The notes under the pieces are model-generated. The model searched no databases and was not told the origin of the DNA. It saw only the letters and a program-made list of their open reading frames with translations. DNA of 64,000 nt from Stenotrophomonas maltophilia (GTDB lineage: Bacteria > Pseudomonadota > Gammaproteobacteria > Xanthomonadales > Xanthomonadaceae), in NCBI RefSeq assembly GCF_002799155.1, contig NZ_NERD01000002.1, positions 4,249,448 to 4,313,447 on the forward strand. The letters are read 5' to 3'. Of the stretch, positions 1 through 9,433 are shown piece by piece (the stretch's first letter is position 1; each line of letters begins with the position of its first letter). The position numbers and the translations under genes are program-made.

Positions 1-1882
<1,882 letters not shown>

Positions 1883-1911
1883 GCCGGGGTCGAGCGGCCC
1901 TGGTGTGCCCA

Positions 1912-3006
1912 CTATGGCACAGCCACGATCTGTGCATGTTCCACGTGGAACCGGGCGATGTGGGTCAGTTCTTCCAATGCTGCCGGTGTTTCGGTGGCGG
2001 TGACGAAGATCTGTGCCGGTCCGTTGAGCAGGCGCTCCAGAACCCGCGCCTGATGGGTGCGATCCAGCTCGGAGGACAGATCGTCCAACGCGATCACCGG
2101 CCATTCGCCGCGCTGTTCTGCGTAGTCCTCGGCTTGTGCCAGCAGACAGGCCAATGCCGTCAGCTTGGCTTGGCCGCGGGACAGCGCATCGCGCCCAGGA
2201 ATACTTTGGAAATCCACGCTCCAGTCCGCCCGGTGCGGGCCGACCGAGGTATACCCGGCCTGCCGATCACGCTCCCGGGCTAGAAGCAGGGCATCGGCCA
2301 GGGGAAGCTCGTGCCGACGCCAACCTGGGCTGAGTTCCAGTGCCTGGATCCCAAGTTGCGGGGCCAAGCTGCCAGCCAGGGAGACGGTACGCTGCTGCAG
2401 GCGCTCCAGGTAGTGCTGGCGACGGCTGGTCAGGGGTTCTCCAGCCTCGGCCAGTTCGTGATCCCAGGTATCCAGCATCCGCGACGAGCCACCTTGCTTG
2501 AGCAGGGCATTTCGCTGTTTCAGTGCACGCGAGTAACGGCGCCAGAGCGACAGAAAATCCGGTTCCACGTGGAACAAGCCCCAATCGAGGAAGCGGCGGC
2601 GGGGTTCACCACCACCACTGACCAACGCATGGCTGCCGGGTTCGAACGTTACTACCGCCAGCGCTGCGCACAGATTGCCGAGCTGAGCCACGTCTTCGCC
2701 GTCCAATCGACCCTGCCAGTCCTGGCCACTGTGGCGCAAGCCGGCCTTTCGGCGGTGCGGTGGGTGATTGGCACGCTGTTCCTCCCATTCCACGAAGATT
2801 TCCAGAGCTTCCTGGCCCTGTCGCACCAACCCATCGCGAACCCGACCACGGAAGCTGCGCCCATAGGCCATCAGATGCAGGGCCTCGAGCACACTGGTTT
2901 TGCCGGCACCGTTGTCGCCGGTCAGCAGGTTCAATCCCGGCTGGGGCAACAGATCCACCGCACTGAAGCGACGCAGTTGATGCAAGGCGAGGCGGCGGAT
3001 AAGCAT
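1912..3006 (-). CDS. recF: DNA replication and repair protein RecF
   Basis: SMC-like ATPase that helps load RecA at single-strand gaps. The 364-aa length is normal for the family. The N-terminus is [14 protein letters not shown], the Walker A motif GDNGAGKTS lies near residues 30-38, and the C-terminal part contains the signature/Walker B region with [10 protein letters not shown]. Two parS-like sites sit inside the gene and are read as FHVE peptides: GLFHVEPDF in the middle and RFHVEHAQ near the C-terminus. Unlike many bacteria, recF is separated from dnaN by nearly 1 kb and by a terminator, so it probably has its own promoter. Confidence 0.97.
   Translation of the reverse strand: MLIRRLALHQLRRFSAVDLLPQPGLNLLTGDNGAGKTSVLEALHLMAYGRSFRGRVRDGLVRQGQEALEIFVEWEEQRANHPPHRRKAGLRHSGQDWQGRLDGEDVAQLGNLCAALAVVTFEPGSHALVSGGGEPRRRFLDWGLFHVEPDFLSLWRRYSRALKQRNALLKQGGSSRMLDTWDHELAEAGEPLTSRRQHYLERLQQRTVSLAGSLAPQLGIQALELSPGWRRHELPLADALLLARERDRQAGYTSVGPHRADWSVDFQSIPGRDALSRGQAKLTALACLLAQAEDYAEQRGEWPVIALDDLSSELDRTHQARVLERLLNGPAQIFVTATETPAALEELTHIARFHVEHAQIVAVP
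1937..1952. promoter_or_regulatory. parS-like ParB-binding site 1
   Basis: TGTTCCACGTGGAACC is a near-perfect 16-bp palindrome matching the widespread parS consensus (TGTTTCACGTGAAACA with C/G variants). It lies inside the 3' end of recF, where it encodes the FHVE of RFHVEHAQ. Confidence 0.9.
2561..2576. promoter_or_regulatory. parS-like ParB-binding site 2
   Basis: GGTTCCACGTGGAACA is the parS core palindrome, located inside recF, where it encodes the FHVEP segment. It is identical to site 5 at 3974. Confidence 0.88.
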
Positions 3007-3138
3007 GGGGCGCGAAAGACCATCCGCACAAGGCGGTAGAGGGGCAGGGAATCCATCAGCTTACTGCATCGGTCAAGCCAGCCGTGCCGCGCCAGACATC
3101 GCCACTGTGCTGAAGCCTCCGCCTGGCAACACTACGCG

Positions 3139-3154
3139 TGTTCCACGTGGTAGC
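3139..3154. promoter_or_regulatory. Degenerate parS-like site 3
   Basis: TGTTCCACGTGGTAGC keeps the left arm and the CACGTG core, but the right arm is mutated (GGTAG instead of GGAAC). It is probably a weak or decayed ParB site between recF and the putative origin. Confidence 0.55.
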
Positions 3155-3920
3155 GCTCCCTCACCTGGGATCTCCTGGGTGTGGATACGCCCGGGAATCC
3201 TTGAATTCTGAGCGGCGGCGCAGGGTACTGGCCCTCAGATTTCAGCGATTTCAGCCTCATTCCGCGAGCATCGCCAGGTGCCCCGACGGGTGGTTTGCGC
3301 GAACACCGCGCAGATTTCTTGAAATCTACGATGCGATGCCCTGGAGGGTTCCACAGATTTCAAAGAATTCGAGCCCGCCGTTTCACGCTGTCCACAGCAG
3401 GTCTGTATGACTTATACACAAGGTATGGGCAAACTGTGGATAAAAAAGCCCTTTTGCCCGACCTGCGAATCTATCCACAGGTTCCACCCCAGCCTGAGGG
3501 GCCTCTATACAGGGGGTTTCAGGTGCATAAATCTCTTCAAAATCAATTAGATAATGCATTTCTCCACGAAATCTGTGCCTACCATCACCACCATGCTTTA
3601 GATTTATACCCAGATTTAGAAGCTAGGCTGGCCCCGATCCGGCCCAAACCAGGCCTGTGGACAGTGATGTCTGCAGATGAAGCAATCACCGCGATGCGCA
3701 CGTGATCCGCTTCATCCATCGGACCAGATCAGGGCACATGCGATCAGCCTGAAAATTCCGGGAACTGCATTCTCGATCCAAGGCGGCTGGACAGCGGCCA
3801 GGCCAGGAACGGGGTTCCAGTCGCTCAGGACCAATACATCGGAAGGGCAGCCAGGATCAATTGGCAACCAGCGATCTCAAGGAAGGCATTCACCCATACC
3901 TGGAGATCCGGCCATCGCGA

Positions 3921-3936
3921 TGCTCCACGTGGAACC
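3921..3936. promoter_or_regulatory. parS-like ParB-binding site 4
   Basis: TGCTCCACGTGGAACC keeps the core and right arm, with one mismatch in the left arm. It lies just beyond the dnaN terminator. Confidence 0.75.
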
Positions 3937-3939
3937 TGC

Positions 3940-3968
3940 AAAAAAAACGCCCGGGAATTCCCGGGCGT
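3940..3968 (-). terminator. Rho-independent terminator of dnaN
   Basis: Downstream of dnaN the minus strand has a perfect GCCCGGGAATTCCCGGGC-type hairpin (about 3949-3967) followed by eight T residues. This should separate dnaN from recF transcription. Confidence 0.85.
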
Positions 3969-3973
3969 CGTTC

Positions 3974-3989
3974 GGTTCCACGTGGAACA
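3974..3989. promoter_or_regulatory. parS-like ParB-binding site 5
   Basis: GGTTCCACGTGGAACA lies between the dnaN stop codon and its terminator hairpin, so it is probably transcribed at the end of the dnaN message. It is the same 16-mer as site 2. Confidence 0.87.
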
Positions 3990-3998
3990 ACACAGCGG

Positions 3999-5099
3999 TC
4001 AGAGACGCAGCGGCATCACCACATGGCGCGACTTTTCGCTGCTGGATTCACGAACCAGCGCAGAGGAGTTGGAGTCGCGCAGCTGGATGATGACTTCCTC
4101 ATCGCGCAGGGCGGAGAGAGCATCCAGCAGGTAGTTCACGTTGAAGCCGATGGCGAGATCGCTGACCGTGGTATCGGCTTCGATCTCTTCCTGGGCTTCT
4201 TCCTGTTCCGGGTTGTGTGCGCTGATCTTCAGGTTGCCCGGCGAGACTTCCACGCGGATACCCCGGTACTTCTCGTTGGACAGGATCGCGGCGCGTTGCA
4301 GCGAGGCACGCAGTGCTTCGCGGTCAACCTTCACTTCGCGGTCGGCGCCGATCGGAATCACTGCTTCATAGTCGGGGAAGCGGCCATCGATCAGCTTCGA
4401 GGTGAAGGTGACATCGTCGCGCTTGACGCGCACATGGCTACGGCCGACTTCCAGCTCGATCTCGCGATCGCCGCTTTCCAGCAGGCGCTGCAGTTCGGTC
4501 ACGCCCTTGCGCGGCACGATGATCTGGCGCTTGGAACCGCTGGGCTTGGCCAGGTCGGTTTCACACAGCGCCAGGCGGTGGCCGTCGGTGGCGACGGTCC
4601 GCAGGGCATCACCGCGCAGATCGAACAGCAGGCCGTTGAGGTAGTAGCGCACGTCCTGCTGGGCCATCGCGAACGCGGTGCGCTCGATCAGCTCCTTCAG
4701 GGTTGCTTCGCCGATGGCTACACGCTCGGTAGCTTCCACTTCGTCAACCGACGGGAAGTCGTTGGAGGGCAGCGTCGCCAGGGTAAAGCGGCTGCGGCCG
4801 GCCTGCACGGTGATCTTGTCACCGGTCTGCGAGACGGTGATCCGGCTGCCATCGGGCAAGGCGCGGATGATCTCGAACAGCTTGCGGGCGGGAATGGTGG
4901 TTTCGCCGTCCTGGGCATCTTCAACCGCGATCCGCGACACCATCTCCACTTCCAGGTCGGTACCGGTCAGCGACAGCTGGCCGTTCTGCACCTGGACCAG
5001 GAAATTGGCCAGAACCGGAAGGGTCTGGCGGCGTTCGACCACGTTGACGACCTGTGCCAACGGCTTGAGAAAGGCTTCGCGCTGCAGTGTGAAACGCAT
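3999..5099 (-). CDS. dnaN: DNA polymerase III beta sliding clamp
   Basis: Ring-shaped processivity clamp of the replicative polymerase. It has the normal length of 366 aa, starting MRFTLQREAFLKPLAQVV and ending in the typical VMPLRL tail. Three repeated clamp domains of about 120 residues fit the length. It lies downstream of dnaA in the same direction, with 276 bp between them carrying DnaA boxes. A strong terminator and parS-like sites follow. The identification is certain. Confidence 0.98.
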   Translation of the reverse strand: MRFTLQREAFLKPLAQVVNVVERRQTLPVLANFLVQVQNGQLSLTGTDLEVEMVSRIAVEDAQDGETTIPARKLFEIIRALPDGSRITVSQTGDKITVQAGRSRFTLATLPSNDFPSVDEVEATERVAIGEATLKELIERTAFAMAQQDVRYYLNGLLFDLRGDALRTVATDGHRLALCETDLAKPSGSKRQIIVPRKGVTELQRLLESGDREIELEVGRSHVRVKRDDVTFTSKLIDGRFPDYEAVIPIGADREVKVDREALRASLQRAAILSNEKYRGIRVEVSPGNLKISAHNPEQEEAQEEIEADTTVSDLAIGFNVNYLLDALSALRDEEVIIQLRDSNSSALVRESSSEKSRHVVMPLRL

Positions 5100-5375
5100 G
5101 TGGTTCCGTGCCCCTATGCTTTAAAAAAATGTGGAATAAATCAAAAGCTTGGTGGTGCTGGTAGAGACAGAATCGCTGGAAAACAACGCTAAGTCTTTGT
5201 AAATAAAAGAGTTTCATCCATCGAAACCCTCTGTATTACCGACCCCCAGGGGGTGGGGAAAGCTGTGGATAAATTCTGCGCGATTTCAAACGCCATTTTT
5301 ATCCACAACGTGTCCCGCGCTTGCTACCGGATTCTGCACCGTTTTGTGCGATGACGCCTCATCGGCATCCGTGCA
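5100..5375. promoter_or_regulatory. dnaA-dnaN intergenic region with paired DnaA boxes
   Basis: Two perfect DnaA boxes face each other here: TGTGGATAA at 5264-5272 and TTATCCACA at 5299-5307, 26 bp apart. The dnaN-proximal half (about 5120-5215) is A+T-rich. The region should hold the dnaN promoter, and it may be part of the origin or a DnaA-regulated switch. No gene is seen. Confidence 0.65.
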
Positions 5376-6707
5376 TCATTCGCTCAGCTTCCGGATCAGC
5401 TTGTCCCAGTCCTCGCGGAGCTTGCCGTCGGTTTCCATCAGGGTCCGGATCTGGCGGCAGGCATGCAGCACCGTGGTGTGATCGCGACCGGCAAAGGCAT
5501 CGCCGATCTCGGGCAGGCTGTGCTCGGTCAGTTCCTTGGTCAGGGCCATGGCGACCTGGCGCGGGCGAGCCAGCGAGCGGGTCCGACGCTTCGACAGCAG
5601 ATCCTTGATCTGCAGGCCGTAGTAGTCGGCAACGGTTTTCTGGATGTTGGGAATGCTGATCGCCTGCTGCTGGGCGCGCAGCAGGTCGCGCAGGGTTTCC
5701 TGGGCGAATTCAGTGGTGATCGCGCGGCCGGTGAAATTGGCGCGGGCGGTCAGGGTATTGAGCGCACCTTCGAGGTCGCGCACGTTGGAGCGCATCTTCT
5801 TGGCGATCAGGAACGCAACATCATCGGGAATCTCGGCACCGCGTTCGCGTGCCTTGGCCAGCACGATCGCGGCGCGGGTCTCGAAGTCCGGCGGTTCGAT
5901 CGCGACCGACAGGCCCCAGGCAAGCCGCGATTTCAGGCGCGCTTCGAGCCCCTCGACTTCGCGCGGATAGCGGTCGCAGGTCAGGATGATCTGCTGCTTC
6001 CCATCGAACAACGCGTTGAAGGTGTGGAAAAACTCTTCCTGGGTGCGGTCCTTGCCGGCGAAGAACTGGATGTCATCGATCAGCAGCGCATCCACCTGCT
6101 GGAACTGGCGCTTGAACTGATCCATGGTCTTTTCCTGCAGGGCCCGGATCATCGCGCTGAAGAACTGTTCCGAACGCAGGTACAACACCTTCGCGCCTGG
6201 ATTGGCCTGGCGCATGGCGTTGCCGGCGGCGAACATCAGGTGGGTCTTGCCCAGGCCGGTGCCTCCGTACAGCAACAGCGGGTTGTGCGCGCGGTCGCCC
6301 GGCTTCTGTGCTGCCTGGAAGGCGGCGGCCAGGCCCAGCTGGTTGCTGCGGCCTTCGACGAAGTTGGCGAACGTGTAGTGATTGTCCAGATTGCCGGCGA
6401 AGGGCACCTGCGGTTCGCTGGAAGCCTGCGCCGACGGCGTGGAAACCGGCGCGTTCTGCGCCTCCACGGGGCGCGGGCGCGAGCCGATTTCAAGAAAAAC
6501 GTCGCTGAAACCGGCGAAATGCGCCAGCAGTTCGCGGATCCGGGCCAGGTACAGTTCGCGTACCTGATCGACGATGAAGGCATTCGGTGCATACAGCACC
6601 AGGCTGTCCACGCGCAGATCGGCCTGCAGCGGCTTCAACCAGGTATGAACGTCTTCCGGCGGGAACTCCGCTTCGAGGCGCTCGAGACTACGGGACCAGG
6701 CATCCAT
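5376..6707 (-). CDS. dnaA: Chromosomal replication initiator protein DnaA
   Basis: AAA+ initiator that binds DnaA boxes and opens oriC. It has 443 aa from the ATG at 6707 ([15 protein letters not shown]). A TTG two codons upstream is also in frame, but the ATG gives the family-typical N-terminus. Domain I is followed by a short linker (about 80-105), Walker [10 protein letters not shown] at 148-156, Walker B LLIDD at 208-212, and the domain IV DNA-binding signature [12 protein letters not shown] near residue 410. DnaA boxes lie on both sides of the gene, consistent with autoregulation. Confidence 0.98.
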   Translation of the reverse strand: MDAWSRSLERLEAEFPPEDVHTWLKPLQADLRVDSLVLYAPNAFIVDQVRELYLARIRELLAHFAGFSDVFLEIGSRPRPVEAQNAPVSTPSAQASSEPQVPFAGNLDNHYTFANFVEGRSNQLGLAAAFQAAQKPGDRAHNPLLLYGGTGLGKTHLMFAAGNAMRQANPGAKVLYLRSEQFFSAMIRALQEKTMDQFKRQFQQVDALLIDDIQFFAGKDRTQEEFFHTFNALFDGKQQIILTCDRYPREVEGLEARLKSRLAWGLSVAIEPPDFETRAAIVLAKARERGAEIPDDVAFLIAKKMRSNVRDLEGALNTLTARANFTGRAITTEFAQETLRDLLRAQQQAISIPNIQKTVADYYGLQIKDLLSKRRTRSLARPRQVAMALTKELTEHSLPEIGDAFAGRDHTTVLHACRQIRTLMETDGKLREDWDKLIRKLSE

Positions 6708-6962
6708 CAGCAATAATCGTCCGGTGGCCGGGGCATGGACGCGACAAGGCGCCCAAACACAGGCCGGAAAGGGGGGAAATGGATGGCTCAGACTACCACC
6801 GAGCGCCCGCCTTCGGAATGCTTGTCCCCTACTTATTCACAAAAACATCCACAGCTATTGCACAGCCCAGTGAATTCGCGTAGCTGCCAGGGGTTGACGC
6901 GGGGTAGGGTACCTCTCTAGAATTTCCGGTTCTTTCCGTCCCATTCATACGAGAGGCCCCCA
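6708..6962. promoter_or_regulatory. Divergent dnaA / rpmH promoter region
   Basis: A DnaA-box-like TTATTCACA lies at 6833-6841, followed by a weaker ACATCCACA at 6845-6853. The rpmH promoter is clear: TTGACG at 6894-6899, an 18-bp spacer and TAGAAT at 6918-6923. The dnaA promoter must lie on the other strand in the left half, but I cannot place it. No gene is seen. Confidence 0.65.
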
Positions 6963-7103
6963 ATGGCCACGAAGCGCACCTACCAGCCCAGCAACCTCAA
7001 GCGTAAGCGCGACCACGGCTTCCGTGCCCGTATGAAGACCGCTGACGGCCGCAAGATCCTGTCGCGTCGCCGCGCCAAGGGCCGCAAAGTCCTGAGCGCC
7101 TGA
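6963..7103 (+). CDS. rpmH: 50S ribosomal protein L34
   Basis: Small, very basic protein of the large ribosomal subunit, 46 aa. It begins [20 protein letters not shown], contains the L34 core [21 protein letters not shown], and ends VLSA. A GAGAGG Shine-Dalgarno sequence precedes the ATG. It heads the rpmH-rnpA-yidC operon, with five bases separating it from the next reading frame. Confidence 0.98.
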   Translation: MATKRTYQPSNLKRKRDHGFRARMKTADGRKILSRRRAKGRKVLSA

Positions 7104-7108
7104 TTGCC

Positions 7109-7603
7109 ATGCCGCACCTCGCGGCAGACGCAATCCCTTCGACAGTGAATACTGCAGACCCGCGCAAGCGATTTCCTCGCTCTGCGCGGGTTCGCACGCG
7201 TGCCGAATACTCAACGGTCTTCAACGGCGCCCGCCGTGTGTCCGATCCGCTGATGACCCTGCACTGGCTGCCGGCTGACCGGCCGGCCAGGCTGGGTCTG
7301 GCTGTTTCCCGCAAGGTTGACCCGAACGCCGTTGGGCGTAACCGGATCAAGCGCGTCCTGCGCGACATCCTGCGTCAGACACGTACCGAAATCCAGCCAG
7401 GCGACTTCGTCGTCGTGGCCCGTAGTGCTGCGCGTTCCGCGAGCAACGACGAGATCCGCCAGGCCTTCCTGCGCCTGCTGCGTCGCCTGCGTGCATTGCC
7501 CGCGCCGGGCGTGGACGGCACAATGCCGCCGCCTGATGGCATCGCAACTCCTTCTTTGACCGAGCCGGCATCGCGTCCCGGCCCCGCCGAGCCTGTCCGC
7601 TGA
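7109..7603 (+). CDS. rnpA: Ribonuclease P protein component
   Basis: Protein cofactor of RNase P, which matures tRNA 5' ends. It has 164 aa from the first ATG, somewhat long because of an N-terminal extension and a Pro/Ala-rich C-terminal tail. A GTG at 7144 is an alternative start. The family motif [11 protein letters not shown] is clear. The stop codon overlaps the yidC start (TGATG). The gene yidD, often found between rnpA and yidC, is not present here. Confidence 0.95.
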   Translation: MPHLAADAIPSTVNTADPRKRFPRSARVRTRAEYSTVFNGARRVSDPLMTLHWLPADRPARLGLAVSRKVDPNAVGRNRIKRVLRDILRQTRTEIQPGDFVVVARSAARSASNDEIRQAFLRLLRRLRALPAPGVDGTMPPPDGIATPSLTEPASRPGPAEPVR

Positions 7604-9318
7604 TGAACCAGACCCGCGTATTCCTCATTTTTGCCTGGCTGATGGTGGCCGTGCTGCTGTGGATGGAGTGGAGCCGTGAAAAGGCTGCTCCGACCCCGGC
7701 ACCGACGACCACGTCGGCCCCGGCTGCTGCACAGAGTGTTCCGGGTGCGACCCCGGGCAGCATCCCCAGCGCCCAGGTGCCGGGTGCCCCGGGCCAGGCC
7801 GCAGTGCAGGCCCAGGCCAGCGCCACCCCGGCCAGCCAGCGCGTGACCGTCACCACCGACGTGCTGCGCCTGGTACTGGACGGCGGCCGCGTGCTCGATG
7901 CCGAGCTGCTGCAGTTCCCGCAGACCAAGGACGAAGGCAGCCCGCCGGTCCGCCTGCTGACCGAAGACCCCGCGCATCCGTACAGCGCGATCAGTGGCTG
8001 GGCCAGTGAGGACAAGAACACCCCGGTGCCCGGCGCTGACGGCTTCAAGCTGGTCGGTGACACCCGGGACTTCGTGCTGGCCAAGGGCCAGAACGAACTG
8101 CAGATCCCGTTCGTATGGACCGCCGACAACGGCGTGACCATCAAGCGCACCCTGACCGTCTCGCGCAACGAGTACGCCGTGCGCTTCAAGGACGAAGTCA
8201 GCAACACCGGCACCGCGCCGTGGAACGGCTACGTCTACCGCACCCTGGACCGCACCCCGACCATCCTGTCGCGGAGCATGACCAACCCGGATTCGTTCAG
8301 CTTCAACGGTGCCACCTGGTACGACAACGACAAGAAGTACCAGCGTCGTGCGTTCAAGGACTACCTGGAAGATGGCACGCTGAACCAGAACATCACCGGT
8401 GGTTGGCTGGCGATGCTGCAGCACCACTTCTTCACCGCCTGGATTCCGCAGAAGGACCAGACCGCGCACTACGTGCTGTCGCAGGTGGCCGGTCGTGACC
8501 TGATCGAAGCGCGAGGCCCGGCCTTCACCGTGGCCCCGGGCCAGTCCACCAGCACCGAGGCCCGCCTGTGGGTCGGCCCGAAGCTGGTCAACCTGATTGC
8601 CAAGGAAGACGTACCGGGCCTGGACCGCGTGGTCGACTACAGCCGCTTCTCGATGATGGCGGTGATCGGCCAGGGCCTGTTCTGGGTGCTGAACCAGGTG
8701 CACAAGCTGGTCGGCAACTGGGGCTGGGCGATCGTCGGCCTGGTGGTGCTGCTGAAGCTGGTGCTGTACCCGCTGTCGGCGACCCAGTACAAGAGCGGCG
8801 CCAAGATGCGTCGCTTCCAGCCGCGCATCGCGCAGCTGAAGGAGCGCTATGGCGATGACCGCCAGAAGTTCCAGACCGCGATGATGGAGTTGTACAAGAA
8901 GGAAAAGATCAATCCGATGGGCGGCTGCCTGCCGATCCTCATCCAGATGCCGATCTTCTTCGCCCTGTACTGGGTGCTCGTGGAATCGGTCGAACTGCGC
9001 CAGGCGCCCTGGTTCGGCTGGATCCAGGACCTGACCGCCCGTGACCCGTACTTCATCCTGCCGGTGATCAACGTGGCGGTGATGTGGTTCACCCAGAAGC
9101 TGACCCCGGCACCGGGCATGGACCCGATGCAGCAGAAGATGATGCAGTTCATGCCGCTGGTGTTCGGCGTCATGATGGCCTTCATGCCGTCCGGCCTGGT
9201 CCTGTACTGGGTGGTCAACGGCGGCCTGGGCCTGCTGCAGCAGTGGTGGATGACCAAGCGCCACGGTGGCGAACCGGTCCCGGCCACCAGCGCGCCGGCC
9301 CCGGTCAAAAAGAAGTAA
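7603..9318 (+). CDS. yidC: Membrane protein insertase YidC
   Basis: Inner-membrane insertase and chaperone for membrane proteins, working alone or with SecYEG. The 571-aa length is typical of Gram-negative YidC. There is an N-terminal transmembrane helix (about residues 5-22), an Ala/Pro-rich linker, the large periplasmic domain, then the conserved membrane core with [21 protein letters not shown] and [19 protein letters not shown]. The tail is basic (VKKK). It is co-transcribed with rnpA and followed by a palindrome and a terminator. Confidence 0.98.
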   Translation: MNQTRVFLIFAWLMVAVLLWMEWSREKAAPTPAPTTTSAPAAAQSVPGATPGSIPSAQVPGAPGQAAVQAQASATPASQRVTVTTDVLRLVLDGGRVLDAELLQFPQTKDEGSPPVRLLTEDPAHPYSAISGWASEDKNTPVPGADGFKLVGDTRDFVLAKGQNELQIPFVWTADNGVTIKRTLTVSRNEYAVRFKDEVSNTGTAPWNGYVYRTLDRTPTILSRSMTNPDSFSFNGATWYDNDKKYQRRAFKDYLEDGTLNQNITGGWLAMLQHHFFTAWIPQKDQTAHYVLSQVAGRDLIEARGPAFTVAPGQSTSTEARLWVGPKLVNLIAKEDVPGLDRVVDYSRFSMMAVIGQGLFWVLNQVHKLVGNWGWAIVGLVVLLKLVLYPLSATQYKSGAKMRRFQPRIAQLKERYGDDRQKFQTAMMELYKKEKINPMGGCLPILIQMPIFFALYWVLVESVELRQAPWFGWIQDLTARDPYFILPVINVAVMWFTQKLTPAPGMDPMQQKMMQFMPLVFGVMMAFMPSGLVLYWVVNGGLGLLQQWWMTKRHGGEPVPATSAPAPVKKK

Positions 9319-9325
9319 TCGGCAG

Positions 9326-9344
9326 AGCCGGCCGCTGGCCGGCT
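9326..9344. repeat. Palindromic repeat (GTAG-family variant)
   Basis: AGCCGGCCGCTGGCCGGCT is a 19-bp hairpin preceded by GCAG rather than GTAG, directly after yidC. It shares the CCGGCC-GCT-GGCCGG core with the GTAG-headed elements at 19555, 26747 and 53539. Confidence 0.7.
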
Positions 9345-9354
9345 GACCTCAGCG

Positions 9355-9379
9355 AAAGCCCGCCGCAAGGCGGGCTTTT
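9355..9379 (+). terminator. Rho-independent terminator after yidC
   Basis: A perfect 10-bp stem (AAAGCCCGCC / GGCGGGCTTT) with a GCAA loop and a following T run. It ends the rpmH-rnpA-yidC operon. Confidence 0.9.
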
Positions 9380-9433
9380 CGCATGCGGCGTTAGAATCGC
9401 CGGCACACCGATCCTCCCATCTTCGAGTCCGCC

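Larger units (their letters stand above)
3007..3938. other. Gene-free recF-dnaN interval: candidate replication origin (oriC)
   Basis: This stretch of about 930 bp has no convincing gene. It holds a cluster of DnaA-box-like 9-mers: TTATACACA at 3412-3420, TGTGGATAA at 3435-3443 (reverse orientation) and CTATCCACA at 3471-3479 (one mismatch). An A+T-rich tract at about 3521-3625, striking in this G+C-rich DNA, could be the unwinding element. The 7-mer CAGATTT recurs at 3236, 3311, 3354 and 3611, and inverted at 3568-3575. Two parS-like sites lie in this interval (3139 and 3921), with others at 1937, 2561 and 3974. Position next to dnaA, dnaN and gyrB fits an origin. An alternative or additional origin part is the dnaA-dnaN gap. 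Confidence 0.6.

Noticed and set aside
6705..6713. TTG two codons upstream as the dnaA start
   Set aside because: The ATG at 6707 gives the family-typical MDAW N-terminus.
7590..7615. yidD between rnpA and yidC
   Set aside because: The rnpA stop and yidC start overlap, so there is no room for it.
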